A DNA stretch of 64,000 nucleotides from Acidiluteibacter sp963716125 (GCA_963716125.1 OY970294.1:1364001-1428000); one strand, 5' to 3'. Counted from the first letter of the stretch, positions 16,393 through 26,351 are shown. Program-made: numbers and translations. Notes: generated by a model not told the origin, from the letters alone.

Positions 16393-17514
16393 CTAGTTTA
16401 CAAAATAAGCAAATATTTCATTTCTAATGGATGGGTTAGCAGCCGAAGCTAAAATGACAGAAATTAGTAATCCTATTAGTGCAAAGAGTACATCTTTTCC
16501 TATCATTTTAAACGATTTTTTTCGATGTTTCTTTCCCTTTTTTTCTCTAGATAAATTTACAGCTATTTCTCTTCCTCCTATGATTCCTAGGAAAACCCAA
16601 GTAGTACTCATAGGAACAGTACTTACAAATAGCTTATAAATCAATAATAAAACATATGTAAAATCTATTAAAGTAGCAGCTCTAACATCTGAGATTCTAG
16701 ACTTTTCGCTAACAACTTTTTGAATTTTATCTCCTCTCAAATAAAACAAAATACCTAGACCCGCAAAGATTGTAAGTGAAAATATGAAAAACTGAAAATT
16801 TGATTGTTGGCGAGGTAGAAATACTGCTACATTTGCCCCATCTTGCATTACCCAAACAGCCCAGAGTAAACCACTGACTATCCATTGTAAACTTGTCCAA
16901 AATTTGGGTGCAGTTCTCTTTTTAAAGTACTTTTTAATAGTAGCGTATGAAAAATACCAAATTAAAAATGATAAAATAAAAGCCAAGCCATAGCCGGATA
17001 AACTTTTGATAAGCATTGCAGAAATTCCACTGGATGAAGCACTAAATACACTCAGCATTAAAAATGTAGTAGAAACCGGCATCCTTAATCTTGTTAAAAT
17101 CAATAAAACAAGTGGTGCTAATATTTGAAAAATATTAAAATTTTCTGGATGAGGGAAATCTGTTGTACCATCTGCCTTCAATAATCTTTGATAAGTAACA
17201 TCACCATCAAAATAAAGAAAACTAAAACTGACAGTAATTAGAAATATTCCACCGATAAACAACCACAAAATCCACCATTTTTTATCCTTATTGCTTTCAA
17301 TAAATGTTCCTAATGATTGAATACTGTCATTGGCAACAGTTGCATAGGCTGCAAATAAAAAACCTAGCCACATGGCTGCTTGACCAAAGTTGACTAAGAT
17401 AGCTGCTAACACAAATCCAATTAGAATAATAGTTAGAAATCCTTTTTCTTTAGAAAATACATTAGCAAAATCTAATGCAGAGTTGTAGTGTTTGGTTTGA
17501 TTTTTAATTTTCAT
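16393..17514 (-). CDS. PiT-like inorganic phosphate transporter
   Basis: 373 residues, about ten hydrophobic segments. Two PiT-type half-motifs are seen: YATVANDSIQSLGT early and MQDGANVAVFL in the middle, each repeat followed by a helix end (RMPVSTTF, VPMSTTWVFLG) as in sodium- or proton-coupled phosphate permeases. The canonical GANDVAN is degenerate, so the substrate is less certain than the fold. The adjacent secreted phosphatase supports phosphate. First gene of the pair. Confidence 0.75.
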   Translation of the reverse strand: MKIKNQTKHYNSALDFANVFSKEKGFLTIILIGFVLAAILVNFGQAAMWLGFLFAAYATVANDSIQSLGTFIESNKDKKWWILWLFIGGIFLITVSFSFLYFDGDVTYQRLLKADGTTDFPHPENFNIFQILAPLVLLILTRLRMPVSTTFLMLSVFSASSSGISAMLIKSLSGYGLAFILSFLIWYFSYATIKKYFKKRTAPKFWTSLQWIVSGLLWAVWVMQDGANVAVFLPRQQSNFQFFIFSLTIFAGLGILFYLRGDKIQKVVSEKSRISDVRAATLIDFTYVLLLIYKLFVSTVPMSTTWVFLGIIGGREIAVNLSREKKGKKHRKKSFKMIGKDVLFALIGLLISVILASAANPSIRNEIFAYFVN

Positions 17515-17687
17515 TTGTTCAACTTTATTTTAGGACAAAATTGAATCTAAAAGTAACGTCAAATGTTAACAAATTATTAATTTTATATTAAAAAAAGGAA
17601 TAAAATAATTAATTAAAAATCAGTACTTTACTTTGTGCTTTGATTTAAGATATAAGGTCTAATTTAGCCGCATAAAATTATGAGAAA

Positions 17688-18569
17688 GTGAACAATTTAT
17701 TATTATTTGTTTTAGTGCTAACAATCAACTTTGTATCATTTGAAACTTATGCGCAAACCAAGCAGGCAGTTGATTGGAACTTTAAAAAAAGTACCATAGA
17801 TATTAAAGAACAAAAAGGTAATTTCTATTTTTATTGGGGTTATAATCGTTCTGATTATGCAAAAAGTGATATTTATTTAACTGGTCCTGATTATAATTTT
17901 ATCCTTTCGGATGTTGTAGCAAATGATTTGCCTGAAGAATTTTCAACAGTATATTTTAATCCCGTTAAATTAACAATTCCTCAATTCAATTTTAGAATTG
18001 GATACCATTTGTCCAATAAATATACACTTGCCATTGGTTGGGATCATATGAAATATCGTACTAGAAATGGAAGTGAAGCAATTATTACTGGTAGAATAGA
18101 TCCATCTGCTTCTTCAAAATATGCAGGTTATTACAATTATGATAAAATTATTATGAATGAAGATGATTTGGTCAAAATGGAGCATTCTGATGGTTTTAAC
18201 GTTATCAATATCAATATTGAACGAAATGATTTCTTGTACACTTCCAAAAATCAAAACTTAGGATTTAGTTTTATTAGTGGAGCAGGTGCAGGTATTGCAA
18301 TGCCTTGGACTAACTCTGTAATTTTTGGAACTAAAAATGATGATAGACCACATTTTTCAGGATTGGGTGCACATGCATTTGCTGCCCTTCAAGGAACATT
18401 CTACAAAAGATTCTTTTTGAGGTTTACCATGCAAGGTGGTTTCGCAAATATGTGGGATGTAGCCACCGTTCCAAAAGGCAGTCATTCTGCTCATGCAGAA
18501 CAAACTATCACTTATTTACAACGTTCATTAGTTTTGGGATACAATTTTAGATTATTTGATAACAAGTAG
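17688..18569 (+). CDS. Outer-membrane beta-barrel protein, unknown function
   Basis: 293 residues from a GTG at 17688; the nearby ATG at 17680 is out of frame and stops at once. A signal peptide ends ETYAQT. The rest alternates polar and aromatic residues, with repeated strand endings such as FNFRIGYHLSNKYTLAIGWDH and RFTMQGGFANMW, and ends in the aromatic-rich LVLGYNFRLFDNK, typical of a small barrel. No specific family recognised. Its stop lies 2 bp from the convergent PLP-enzyme gene. Confidence 0.7.
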   Translation: MNNLLLFVLVLTINFVSFETYAQTKQAVDWNFKKSTIDIKEQKGNFYFYWGYNRSDYAKSDIYLTGPDYNFILSDVVANDLPEEFSTVYFNPVKLTIPQFNFRIGYHLSNKYTLAIGWDHMKYRTRNGSEAIITGRIDPSASSKYAGYYNYDKIIMNEDDLVKMEHSDGFNVININIERNDFLYTSKNQNLGFSFISGAGAGIAMPWTNSVIFGTKNDDRPHFSGLGAHAFAALQGTFYKRFFLRFTMQGGFANMWDVATVPKGSHSAHAEQTITYLQRSLVLGYNFRLFDNK

Positions 18570-18571
18570 CC

Positions 18572-19714
18572 TTAAAAAGCCTGCTCTAAATCATTTTTCA
18601 AATCTTCAAATGATTCTATTCCCACTGAGAATCGGATATCTTGTTGGCTAATTCCCATATTTTGTCGCTCTTTTTCACTGATGCTTTTGTGCGAAGTTAA
18701 ATAAGGTGAACCAATTAATGATTCTACACCACCTAAGCTAACTGCTGGACAAATAATTTGCAATGACTTTTGAAATTTAATTGGATCAATGGATTGATTT
18801 AATCTAAAACTCATCATCGCACCAAATCCGCCTTTCATTTGTTTTTGAGCTAATTGAAATTGCGAATGACTTTTTAATCCTGGATAATATACTTTCTCAA
18901 TTTTGGGATGACTTTCTAAATATTCAGCCAATTTCATTGCATTCTCAGTAGCTCTTTCTACTCTTAAGTGTAATGACTTCATACTTCTCTCAATTTCATA
19001 GCATAAACGAGCATCTAATGTTGAACCAAAATCAATTTGAGCCAACTTGACTTGCTCTATTAATTTTTTATTGCCACCTACATAACCAAAAATAATATCG
19101 CTATGACCTGAAAAATATTTTGTTCCTGAATGCATTACTAAGTCAATTCCTAAATGGAGAGGTTTTTGAAAAATAGGAGTAGCAAACGTATTATCGGCAA
19201 ATGAAATTAGTTGATGCTCTTTTGCAATTTCAGCTATCATCTCTAAATTTGTTAATTTCATCAAAGGATTGGAGGGGGTTTCAATGTAAATTAATTTAGT
19301 ATTGGATTGAATATGCTTTACAATTTCATTTTTATCCAACATTTCTATGAAAGAAACTTCAACGCCTATTTTTTCTAATTGATGATGCATAAAATGAGCA
19401 GTGCCTCCATAAATATCTGACTGAACTAATAGATGATCTTTTGGTTGTAATATACCCATCAATGCAGCAGCAATAGCTCCTAATCCAGAGCTAAAAACAC
19501 ATCCATCTGCTGCATTTTCTAATGCGTTTATTTTATCAATAATTGCTTGTTGGTTAGGTACATTACCCATACGTGGATATTTCATTTCATAATCTTCCAA
19601 ATATTTAAAAGCTGTAGAAGTATGAATGGGAGTGTTTACTCCGCCTTGATTTTTATCTATTTGCGTTCCTGCATGCACACAAATGGTTTCTATGTTAAGC
19701 TGTTTATTTTTCAT
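18572..19714 (-). CDS. PLP-dependent trans-sulfuration enzyme (cystathionine synthase/lyase family)
   Basis: 380 residues of the Cys/Met metabolism PLP family. The start is typical (ETICVHAGTQIDKNQGGVNTPIHTSTAF). The phosphate-cup stretch SSGLGAIAAAL and YETPSNP-like IYIETPSNPLMKLTN are present, and the PLP lysine is in HSGTKYFSGHSD. The C-terminal SLGGVESLI...HKS is conserved. Sequence alone does not separate cystathionine gamma-synthase, beta- or gamma-lyase and methionine gamma-lyase, so no symbol is given. Divergent from the LOG-family gene. Confidence 0.9.
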   Translation of the reverse strand: MKNKQLNIETICVHAGTQIDKNQGGVNTPIHTSTAFKYLEDYEMKYPRMGNVPNQQAIIDKINALENAADGCVFSSGLGAIAAALMGILQPKDHLLVQSDIYGGTAHFMHHQLEKIGVEVSFIEMLDKNEIVKHIQSNTKLIYIETPSNPLMKLTNLEMIAEIAKEHQLISFADNTFATPIFQKPLHLGIDLVMHSGTKYFSGHSDIIFGYVGGNKKLIEQVKLAQIDFGSTLDARLCYEIERSMKSLHLRVERATENAMKLAEYLESHPKIEKVYYPGLKSHSQFQLAQKQMKGGFGAMMSFRLNQSIDPIKFQKSLQIICPAVSLGGVESLIGSPYLTSHKSISEKERQNMGISQQDIRFSVGIESFEDLKNDLEQAF

Positions 19715-19775
19715 ATTAATCAGTTTTATCTATTTTTTTAAATTCAAGATTGTATCTTTAAACCAAAACAAGATT

Positions 19776-20357
19776 ATGAAAAGTATTGCAGTTTTTTGTG
19801 CATCTTCTCCAGGAATTGATTCAATTTATATGAAAACAGCCTACGATTTGGGCAAATACTTAGCAGAAAACAACGTACAAGTTGTTTATGGTGGAGCTAG
19901 TGTTGGCTGTATGGGAGCATTAGCAAAAGGAAGCATTGAAAATGGTGGTAAAGTAATAGGAGTTTTACCTTACTTTTTAAATAAAAGAGAAATTGCTGCT
20001 GCTGATATTACCGAATTAATAATGGTAGAAAGCATGCACGAACGCAAGCTTAAGATGCATGAATTGAGTGATGGTGTCATCACCTTACCCGGCGGTTTTG
20101 GAACCATGGAAGAGCTGTTTGAAATGTTGACTTGGGGACAATTGGGTTTACATCAAAAGCCAATGGGAATCCTCAATGTAAAATCATATTACACTCACTT
20201 AATGAAGCAATTAATTTTAATGGAGAAGGAACAACTTTTACAAAGTAGATTTTTAGAAATGGTAATGATGGAAGAAAGTATTCCAAAATTAATCGACAAG
20301 ATGCAAATTTATAAAGCGCCTGAATCAATTGAAATTCTTAATAAAAAAAGAACTTGA
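19776..20357 (+). CDS. LOG family (TIGR00730) Rossmann-fold protein
   Basis: 193 residues from the ATG at 19776 (MKSIAVFCASSPG). The family signature is complete: VVYGGASVGCMGALA, MHERKLKMHELSDG and PGGFGTMEELFEMLTWGQLG. Members hydrolyse nucleoside 5'-monophosphates (cytokinin riboside phosphoribohydrolase type); in many bacteria the physiological role is unknown. The stop TGA overlaps the ATG of the next gene (TGATG), which suggests translational coupling. Confidence 0.92.
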   Translation: MKSIAVFCASSPGIDSIYMKTAYDLGKYLAENNVQVVYGGASVGCMGALAKGSIENGGKVIGVLPYFLNKREIAAADITELIMVESMHERKLKMHELSDGVITLPGGFGTMEELFEMLTWGQLGLHQKPMGILNVKSYYTHLMKQLILMEKEQLLQSRFLEMVMMEESIPKLIDKMQIYKAPESIEILNKKRT

Positions 20358-20887
20358 TGGATAATAAAGATTTAATAAAGAAATATCAAAAAGTAAAAAA
20401 TATAAAGACTTGGATGCTTGAAAAAGCACAGTCTAGTAAAAATGAGCTTTCATCTATTAAAGCGGATGAAAAATGGTCAATCAACCTATTGATATATCAT
20501 TTATACATTGTTGAAAAATCTGTAATGGATTATATCAATTACAAAAGGGGTGAAAGTGAATTAAAGTCCAAAAAAGCTAACTTTTCAACTTATTGGCGTT
20601 CATTTTTATTAAAAATAGCTCTAAAACTGCCATTGAAATTTAAAGTTCCAAAAAAAGTGCCTGGTTTTCCTGATGAAATTGATTTTATTCAAACTAAAAA
20701 TGACTGGGGAAAAACACAAATTGAATTCGAGGAATTCTTAAAAAATTTCCCCAAAGAATTAAGGGGAAAAGAAGTTTTTAAGCATCCACTAGCTGGAAGA
20801 ATAACGATTGAGCAAACAATTGATTTTATAGCAGATCATCATCAACATCATCAAAAACAAATGAATCGATTAATAATGGAAAATTGA
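20357..20887 (+). CDS. DinB-like four-helix protein
   Basis: 176 residues from the ATG at 20357. It has the DinB-superfamily pattern of a His in helix 2 (INLLIYHLYIVEKSV) and a paired His motif near the C-terminus (DFIADHHQHHQKQMNRL). DinB-like enzymes bind a divalent metal and some use bacillithiol or mycothiol; the substrate here is unknown. Coupled to the LOG-family gene. The IS256-like element is inserted 14 bp after its stop. Confidence 0.82.
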   Translation: MDNKDLIKKYQKVKNIKTWMLEKAQSSKNELSSIKADEKWSINLLIYHLYIVEKSVMDYINYKRGESELKSKKANFSTYWRSFLLKIALKLPLKFKVPKKVPGFPDEIDFIQTKNDWGKTQIEFEEFLKNFPKELRGKEVFKHPLAGRITIEQTIDFIADHHQHHQKQMNRLIMEN

Positions 20888-20910
20888 AAATTTGTTACTA
20901 TAGATGTAAT

Positions 20911-20966
20911 AGACAAAATGGTTGCTTTTTTTAGCTTATCTTTTTCATGTGGACAAAATGGTTGCT
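20911..20966 (+). repeat. Tandem duplicated terminal repeat at the left IS end
   Basis: GACAAAATGGTTGCT occurs at 20911 and again at 20952, 41 bp apart and in the same orientation, at one end of the element only. The right end has a single copy. Either copy could be a transposase binding site. Confidence 0.75.
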
Positions 20967-21139
20967 CTATTTTTTCCTCCTTTTGTTCTTTCTAAACTTA
21001 TTTAATTTACTTTTAATTTATCAAATAAAACGGAGTTAGGCTCTGCTGGAGAGCAACCAAGCAAGGGATATATTTGATGGCTGACAAAAATGTCAAATCA
21101 AGAGGCTTTTATAAGTCTCTTGATTATTTTTAGAAGCCT

Positions 21140-22053
21140 TTATGCCTTCAAAAACTCATCTATAAATTTGATTTTTCTTGCTTTTGATAAACCATTGTGA
21201 TTTCTCATTTTGTTCTTCAAATCTGAAAAATGTCCATCAATTGAATTAGTTGTGTTTGGTATATTTAATTCATAGTATTCATACCAAGTAAATAGCCATT
21301 TGAGATTTGTTTTTAAACTCCTACAAGCACTTCTAAGCCGTTTATGAGTATAATAACTTTTACCTGTTTCTAGATTAATTGTCCGTTCCTTTAAAAAAGA
21401 ATCCCATTTTTCAAACCACAAATCTAAACCTCCTTTAAAAGACTCTTTATCTGTCTTTTTTAAAATACTAACAAGTTCTTTTAACTCGATAGATGCTTGT
21501 ATTTTAGGGTTTTTAGTTATATATCTCCTTATTATTGCAACTTGATGAAATTGACACATTTGAACCGGGATATCATCGAATAGCTGCATTAATCCGCGTC
21601 TACCATCACAAACAATACCTAAAACTTCGTAACCTAGTCTTATTAGTTCAACAATTCCTTTTTTGTATAAATAATTGCTCTCCGATCTAACATAGTATTT
21701 AAGTAAATTTTCTTTTGTATAGGCATCTTTAAATAGCATCAAACCAAAATTTCTGCCCCAATAAGTAGTATCCATCAGTACCACTACTTTTCTAGGATAT
21801 TTTTTAGGAATGTCTACTTCAATCAAATCTATTTTACGCTGAATAGTTTTTATGGAGCACTGATATTTCTCAGCTAGTTGTTTGTACGTCTGCTTTCCTT
21901 TTGTGTATTCATCCCAAATCTTCTCAGGAGTAATGATATTTCCTCCAGTAAAATAAGTGTTACAGTGCAAGCATTTATATCGCTGTTTTCCGAGTCGAAC
22001 ACCATATTTTCGAGTAAATGTCTTTGCACAATTTTTGCATTTTTTTTATTCAT
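21140..22053 (-). CDS. IS256/IS1249-like transposase, N-terminal zinc ribbon out of frame
   Basis: The main frame (from a TTG at 21970) encodes 276 residues. Motifs KVVVLMDTTYWGRNFGLML, GIVCDGRRGL and MCQFHQVAIIRRYI are of the mutator/IS256 type, with NTTNSIDGHFSDLKNK near the end. In the same frame, upstream codons encode CKNCAKTFTRKYGV ... RYKCLHC, a CxxC/CxxC zinc ribbon expected in this group, but no start codon lies in that frame. The only ATG (22053, ATG AAT then eight As) is one frame off. Slippage on the A8 tract (22040-22047) would join them; otherwise it is a frameshift or sequencing error. Confidence 0.8.
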
Positions 22054-22305
22054 AACCTTTCATTAGCTCCAAAGCTAATCAGGAAAAGGTTTTCAAGAGC
22101 TTTTATCAACCATTTTGTCCATTAACCCTTACTATATGAAATAGCTTGATAAGTCTTTTACTTAAAAACTAAAAATATAGATAGCTTTTATATCACTTAG
22201 TGGAATTAACTTATTATGTATACAGATGTACAAATTCATTTTCACGAAAAGCATAAATTAATTGTCAATCCATTAACAATTAATAATTTAAAATTAACTA
22301 TTAAA

Positions 22306-22758
22306 TTAATTGTGTCTTTTATAAAAAATAAAATCTGAAGGAATGGGTTCTAATCCAAAATTTCTGAGCTCAGCGGATATTTGGCCACGATGATAGGTGT
22401 AATGATTGCAAACTTGAAATAAAATATCGCCAATTGTATTTGTAAATTTCTCTCCTTTCGAATTAACATATTCTAATTCATCATCTAAGTTGTACTTTTC
22501 CAAAATAACACGACTATCCCTGAAGTTGATAGCGGTAAGTTGTTCCATATTTTTAAGAAGATGTACATCAAATACACCATCGGTTTCGGTTTTTAAAATT
22601 CGTGCATTCCAAATTTGATGACCGTTCATACAATGAGAAAAAATCTGCAAGACTTTATCAGAAATTTCGTCCTCATTTTTTTTGAAGAGCTCAATGTACA
22701 AATAGTTAAAGTGAGCATGATATTGAAATAAATCTGTGAAATGTTCTTTTATAGTCAT
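22306..22758 (-). CDS. DinB family protein
   Basis: 150 residues with the full DinB metal pattern: HCMNGHQIWNARI in helix 2 and QVCNHYTYHRGQISAELR near the C-terminus, where the HxxxHRGQ-type segment gives two His ligands. Likely a metal-dependent thiol transferase-like enzyme of unknown substrate. Alone on the minus strand, divergent from pfkA. Different in sequence from the DinB-like protein on the other side of the IS. Confidence 0.88.
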   Translation of the reverse strand: MTIKEHFTDLFQYHAHFNYLYIELFKKNEDEISDKVLQIFSHCMNGHQIWNARILKTETDGVFDVHLLKNMEQLTAINFRDSRVILEKYNLDDELEYVNSKGEKFTNTIGDILFQVCNHYTYHRGQISAELRNFGLEPIPSDFIFYKRHN

Positions 22759-22877
22759 AACGATAAAGTTTTAGTAAGGAATGAATAGTACTAAATTACT
22801 GAATTCTTTAAAATTTAGGATACAATTGAAGCCTAAAATCATTTTCAAAACACTAACTTTATTGTTAAATTTATAAC

Positions 22878-23846
22878 ATGAAACGAATAGGCGTATTAAC
22901 TTCAGGTGGAGATGCTCCGGGTATGAATGCAGCATTAAGGGCTGTTGTTAGAGCTGCATTATTTTATGATATTGAAGTTTATGGAATTAAAAGAGCTTAT
23001 GACGGATTGATATCGGCAGATTTTATACCCTTAAAAACAGAAGATGTAAGTAATATAATTCAAAGAGGTGGGACTATTTTAAAATCTGCTGGAAGTGCAG
23101 AATTTAAAACAGAAGCAGGTAGAAATACAGCATTTAAAAATATAAAAAAAGCAGAAATTGATGGTTTAATAGTCATTGGTGGAGATGGAACATTTACTGG
23201 TGCAAAGATTTTTGAATCGGAATTTGGAATGCCAACTATTGGCATTCCTGGAACAATTGATAATGATTTATATGGAACAGATTTTACTATTGGTTATGAT
23301 ACTGCGATCAATACAGTGATAGAAGCAGTAGATAAAATTAGAGATACGGCGAGTTCGCACGATCGTTTGTTTTTTGTAGAGGTAATGGGCAGAGACGCTG
23401 GTTTTATAGCATTAAGAAGTGGAATTGCAGTAGGAGCAGAGGCGGTTTTAGTGCCTGAAACACACACTTATATTGATGCTTTGATTCAAAAATTAGAATT
23501 GGGGTGGGAAAATAAAAAAAAGAGTTCCATTATAATTGTATCTGAAGGAGATGATGCTGGAGGTGCTTATGAAGTAGCGAAAAAGGTTAAGGAACGATTT
23601 GATCATTATGAAACCAAAGTAACTGTATTGGGACATATCCAAAGAGGTGGAAGTCCTTCAGCTGCGGATAGAGTGTTGGCAAGTAGACTGGGAGTGGCTG
23701 CTGTAGAGGCTATTAAAAGTGGTAAGAGTAATATGATGGTTGGGGTTATAAATAATAAAATTGCCTTCACATCTTATGATAAAGCTATAAAACATCACCA
23801 TGAACTCAATCCAAATTTATTGAAATTAGTAGAAATTCTTTCCTAA
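22878..23846 (+). CDS. pfkA: ATP-dependent 6-phosphofructokinase
   Basis: 322 residues, the usual length for the bacterial glycolytic enzyme that phosphorylates fructose 6-phosphate. LTSGGDAPGMNAALRAVVR forms the ATP-binding start, IGGDGTFTGA the second ATP loop, and GIPGTIDNDLYGTDFTIGYDTA holds the catalytic Asp. VEVMGRDAGFIAL and LGHIQRGGSPSAADRVLASR complete the substrate site. The GGDG glycine suggests ATP rather than pyrophosphate. priA starts 3 bp after its stop. Confidence 0.97.
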   Translation: MKRIGVLTSGGDAPGMNAALRAVVRAALFYDIEVYGIKRAYDGLISADFIPLKTEDVSNIIQRGGTILKSAGSAEFKTEAGRNTAFKNIKKAEIDGLIVIGGDGTFTGAKIFESEFGMPTIGIPGTIDNDLYGTDFTIGYDTAINTVIEAVDKIRDTASSHDRLFFVEVMGRDAGFIALRSGIAVGAEAVLVPETHTYIDALIQKLELGWENKKKSSIIIVSEGDDAGGAYEVAKKVKERFDHYETKVTVLGHIQRGGSPSAADRVLASRLGVAAVEAIKSGKSNMMVGVINNKIAFTSYDKAIKHHHELNPNLLKLVEILS

Positions 23847-23849
23847 ATA

Positions 23850-26342
23850 ATGAGTCGAATTACTTTATTTGTAGATTTAATTCTGCCTGTACCTATTTCA
23901 AATTTATTTACTTATCGTGTTCCTTTGGAATATAATGAGGAGTTGGCGATTGGCAAAAGAGTAATTGTACAATTTGGTAGAGGAACTAAGCTATATACTG
24001 CCATCATTAAAAAAATTCATGAGAAAGCACCTGAGTATGAAGCAAAATATATTGAAACTGTTTTAGATGAGAAACCAATTGTCAATGAGTTACAATTGAA
24101 ATTTTGGGATTGGTTGAAAGATTATTATATGGCGTCTCCTGGTGAAGTAATGAATGCTGCTTTGCCTTCTTCTTTAAAATTAGCTAGTGAAACCAAGGTT
24201 TTATTACATATAAACTATAGGGATGTTATAGATCATTTAACAGATAAGGAATTTCTTATTGTGGATGCTTTAGAATTGAGAAATGAATTGAATTTGGCTG
24301 AAATTGCTGAGATATTGGATCTAAAAAATGTTCATTCTTATATTAAAACGCTAATTGAGAAAAAGGCAATCGTAGTAGAAGAAGAGATTAGGAGAAAATA
24401 CAAGCCAAAGTTAGAAGCTTATGTTCAATTAACTAAAGCGGCCAATAAGGAGAAAAATCTGAAAGCAATTTTTGATGAATTGTCTAGTGCACCAAAGCAA
24501 TTGGAAGTTTTAATGACTTTTATTCAGTTGAATCAACGCTATTCAGAAACACCAAAAGCAGTAAAAAAAATAGAATTACAAAAGAAATCAAATACAACAT
24601 CTGCTACAATTAATGCATTGGAAAAGAAAGGTGTTTTTGAGATTTTTGAAAGAGAAATCAATAGAATTAATCTAGATGATGATGAAATTAATGCGTCTTA
24701 TGCCTTGTCTGAAGATCAAAATAAAGCTTTAAATGAAATCAAACAATCTTTTAAAGAAAATAAAGTAGCGCTGCTGCATGGTGTTACTTCTTCTGGTAAA
24801 ACTGAAGTTTATATTCAATTGATTCAAGAGGCGATAGACAATGGAAAGCAAGTGCTTTATTTGTTACCTGAAATAGCATTAACAGCTCAGATAGTAGGAC
24901 GATTACAAAAAGTGTTTGGTGATAAAGTTGGTGTTTATCATTCTCGATACAACGAAAATGAAAGAGTAGAGGTTTGGAATGAAGTCTTAAATTTTAAAGA
25001 AAATCAAGAGAATGGACGCTTTCAAATCATTTTGGGAGCTCGATCTGCTTTGTTTTTACCTTATTCTAATTTGGGTTTAGTGGTAGTAGATGAGGAACAT
25101 GAAACTACTTTTAAGCAATATGATCCTTCACCGAGATACCAAGCAAGGGATGCTTCTATTGTGTTAGCTAGTATGCAGAAAGAAGCCGCACATGTGTTAT
25201 TGGGTTCTGCAACACCATCTGTAGAGAGCTTTCAAAATGCTAAAGAAGGAAAATATACTTTGGTAGAAATGCATAAAAGACATGGTAATATGCAAATGCC
25301 TGAAATTTTATGTGCTGATATTAAAGAAGCTACCCGAAAGAAAAAAATGAAATCTATTTTTTCTCCAATGCTTTTTGAGGCCATGGAAGCTGCCTTAGAA
25401 AACAAAGAACAGATTATTTTATTTCAAAATAGAAGAGGATATTCGCCTATAAGTATTTGCGAAACTTGTGGGTATACACCTGAGTGTAAAAATTGTGATG
25501 TGAGTTTGACCTACCATAAATTCACCAACAAGCTCAATTGCCATTATTGTGGTTATTCCATTGTCAATCCTAAAGTTTGTCCGGCTTGTGGAGAGAATAG
25601 TTTGAAAGTAAAAGGTTTTGGAACTGAAAAAATTGAAGAAGAAATTTCTATCTTTTTTCCGAATGCAAAAGTGGCTCGAATGGATTTAGATACCACCAGA
25701 GCTAAAAATGCCTACTTTAAAATTATCAATGAATTTGAAAATCAAAATGTAGATATTTTGGTGGGTACACAAATGGTCACCAAAGGTTTAGATTTTGATA
25801 ATGTGAGCTTAGTTGGGATTTTAAACGCTGATAATATGTTGCACTTTCCTGATTTTAGATCTTACGAAAGAAGTTATCAGCTAATGTCGCAAGTATCGGG
25901 TAGGGCAGGACGAAAAAATAAAAGAGGAAAGGTAATTATTCAATCTTACAATCCCGAACATCAGATTATTAGAAATGTAATTGATCATGATTATCTTACT
26001 ATGTTTAAAAATGAAGTAATAGATCGAAGAAATTTTAAATATCCACCATTTTTTAGGCTAATACGAATTACTTTAAAGCATAAAGAAGCGAATCATCTAA
26101 ATTTAGCGGCGGATGAATTTGCCTTTAGAATGAAAAAAGTTTTTGGCAATAGAGTATTGGGGCCTGAGTATCCATCTATTTCAAAAATTAGAAATTACTA
26201 TCATAAACACATCCTTTTAAAAATAGAAAAAACTGCTTCAATAAAAAATGTAAAGCAGCATTTAAAGGAAATTGATTTGGATACCAATGGGATGAAAGAG
26301 TTTAAAAATACAAGAGTTATTTTTGATGTAGATCCTTATTGA
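23850..26342 (+). CDS. priA: Primosomal protein N' (replication restart helicase)
   Basis: 830 residues: an N-terminal 3'-DNA-binding domain, a winged-helix region, then an SF2 helicase core with Walker A GVTSSGKTEVY and Walker B VVVDEEHETTF. A cysteine-rich zinc insert follows (CETCGYTPECKNCD, CHYCGYS, CPACGE), then GTQMVTKGLDFDNV and QVSGRAGR. It reloads the replisome at stalled forks. Co-transcribed with pfkA. The IS1595 copy 2 lies 9 bp after its stop. Confidence 0.97.
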   Translation: MSRITLFVDLILPVPISNLFTYRVPLEYNEELAIGKRVIVQFGRGTKLYTAIIKKIHEKAPEYEAKYIETVLDEKPIVNELQLKFWDWLKDYYMASPGEVMNAALPSSLKLASETKVLLHINYRDVIDHLTDKEFLIVDALELRNELNLAEIAEILDLKNVHSYIKTLIEKKAIVVEEEIRRKYKPKLEAYVQLTKAANKEKNLKAIFDELSSAPKQLEVLMTFIQLNQRYSETPKAVKKIELQKKSNTTSATINALEKKGVFEIFEREINRINLDDDEINASYALSEDQNKALNEIKQSFKENKVALLHGVTSSGKTEVYIQLIQEAIDNGKQVLYLLPEIALTAQIVGRLQKVFGDKVGVYHSRYNENERVEVWNEVLNFKENQENGRFQIILGARSALFLPYSNLGLVVVDEEHETTFKQYDPSPRYQARDASIVLASMQKEAAHVLLGSATPSVESFQNAKEGKYTLVEMHKRHGNMQMPEILCADIKEATRKKKMKSIFSPMLFEAMEAALENKEQIILFQNRRGYSPISICETCGYTPECKNCDVSLTYHKFTNKLNCHYCGYSIVNPKVCPACGENSLKVKGFGTEKIEEEISIFFPNAKVARMDLDTTRAKNAYFKIINEFENQNVDILVGTQMVTKGLDFDNVSLVGILNADNMLHFPDFRSYERSYQLMSQVSGRAGRKNKRGKVIIQSYNPEHQIIRNVIDHDYLTMFKNEVIDRRNFKYPPFFRLIRITLKHKEANHLNLAADEFAFRMKKVFGNRVLGPEYPSISKIRNYYHKHILLKIEKTASIKNVKQHLKEIDLDTNGMKEFKNTRVIFDVDPY

Positions 26343-26351
26343 TTAATTTAA

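Larger units (their letters stand above)
20902..22128 (-). mobile_element. IS256-like insertion sequence (1227 bp)
   Basis: An 8-bp duplication TTACTATA flanks the element (20894-20901 and 22129-22136). The ends are imperfect inverted repeats sharing TAAT(A/G)GACAAAATGGTTG, positions 5-22 of each end. One transposase gene occupies the minus strand. The 8-bp duplication and the mutator-type transposase fit IS256, near the IS1249 group. The left end carries a second, tandem copy of the repeat. Confidence 0.85.
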
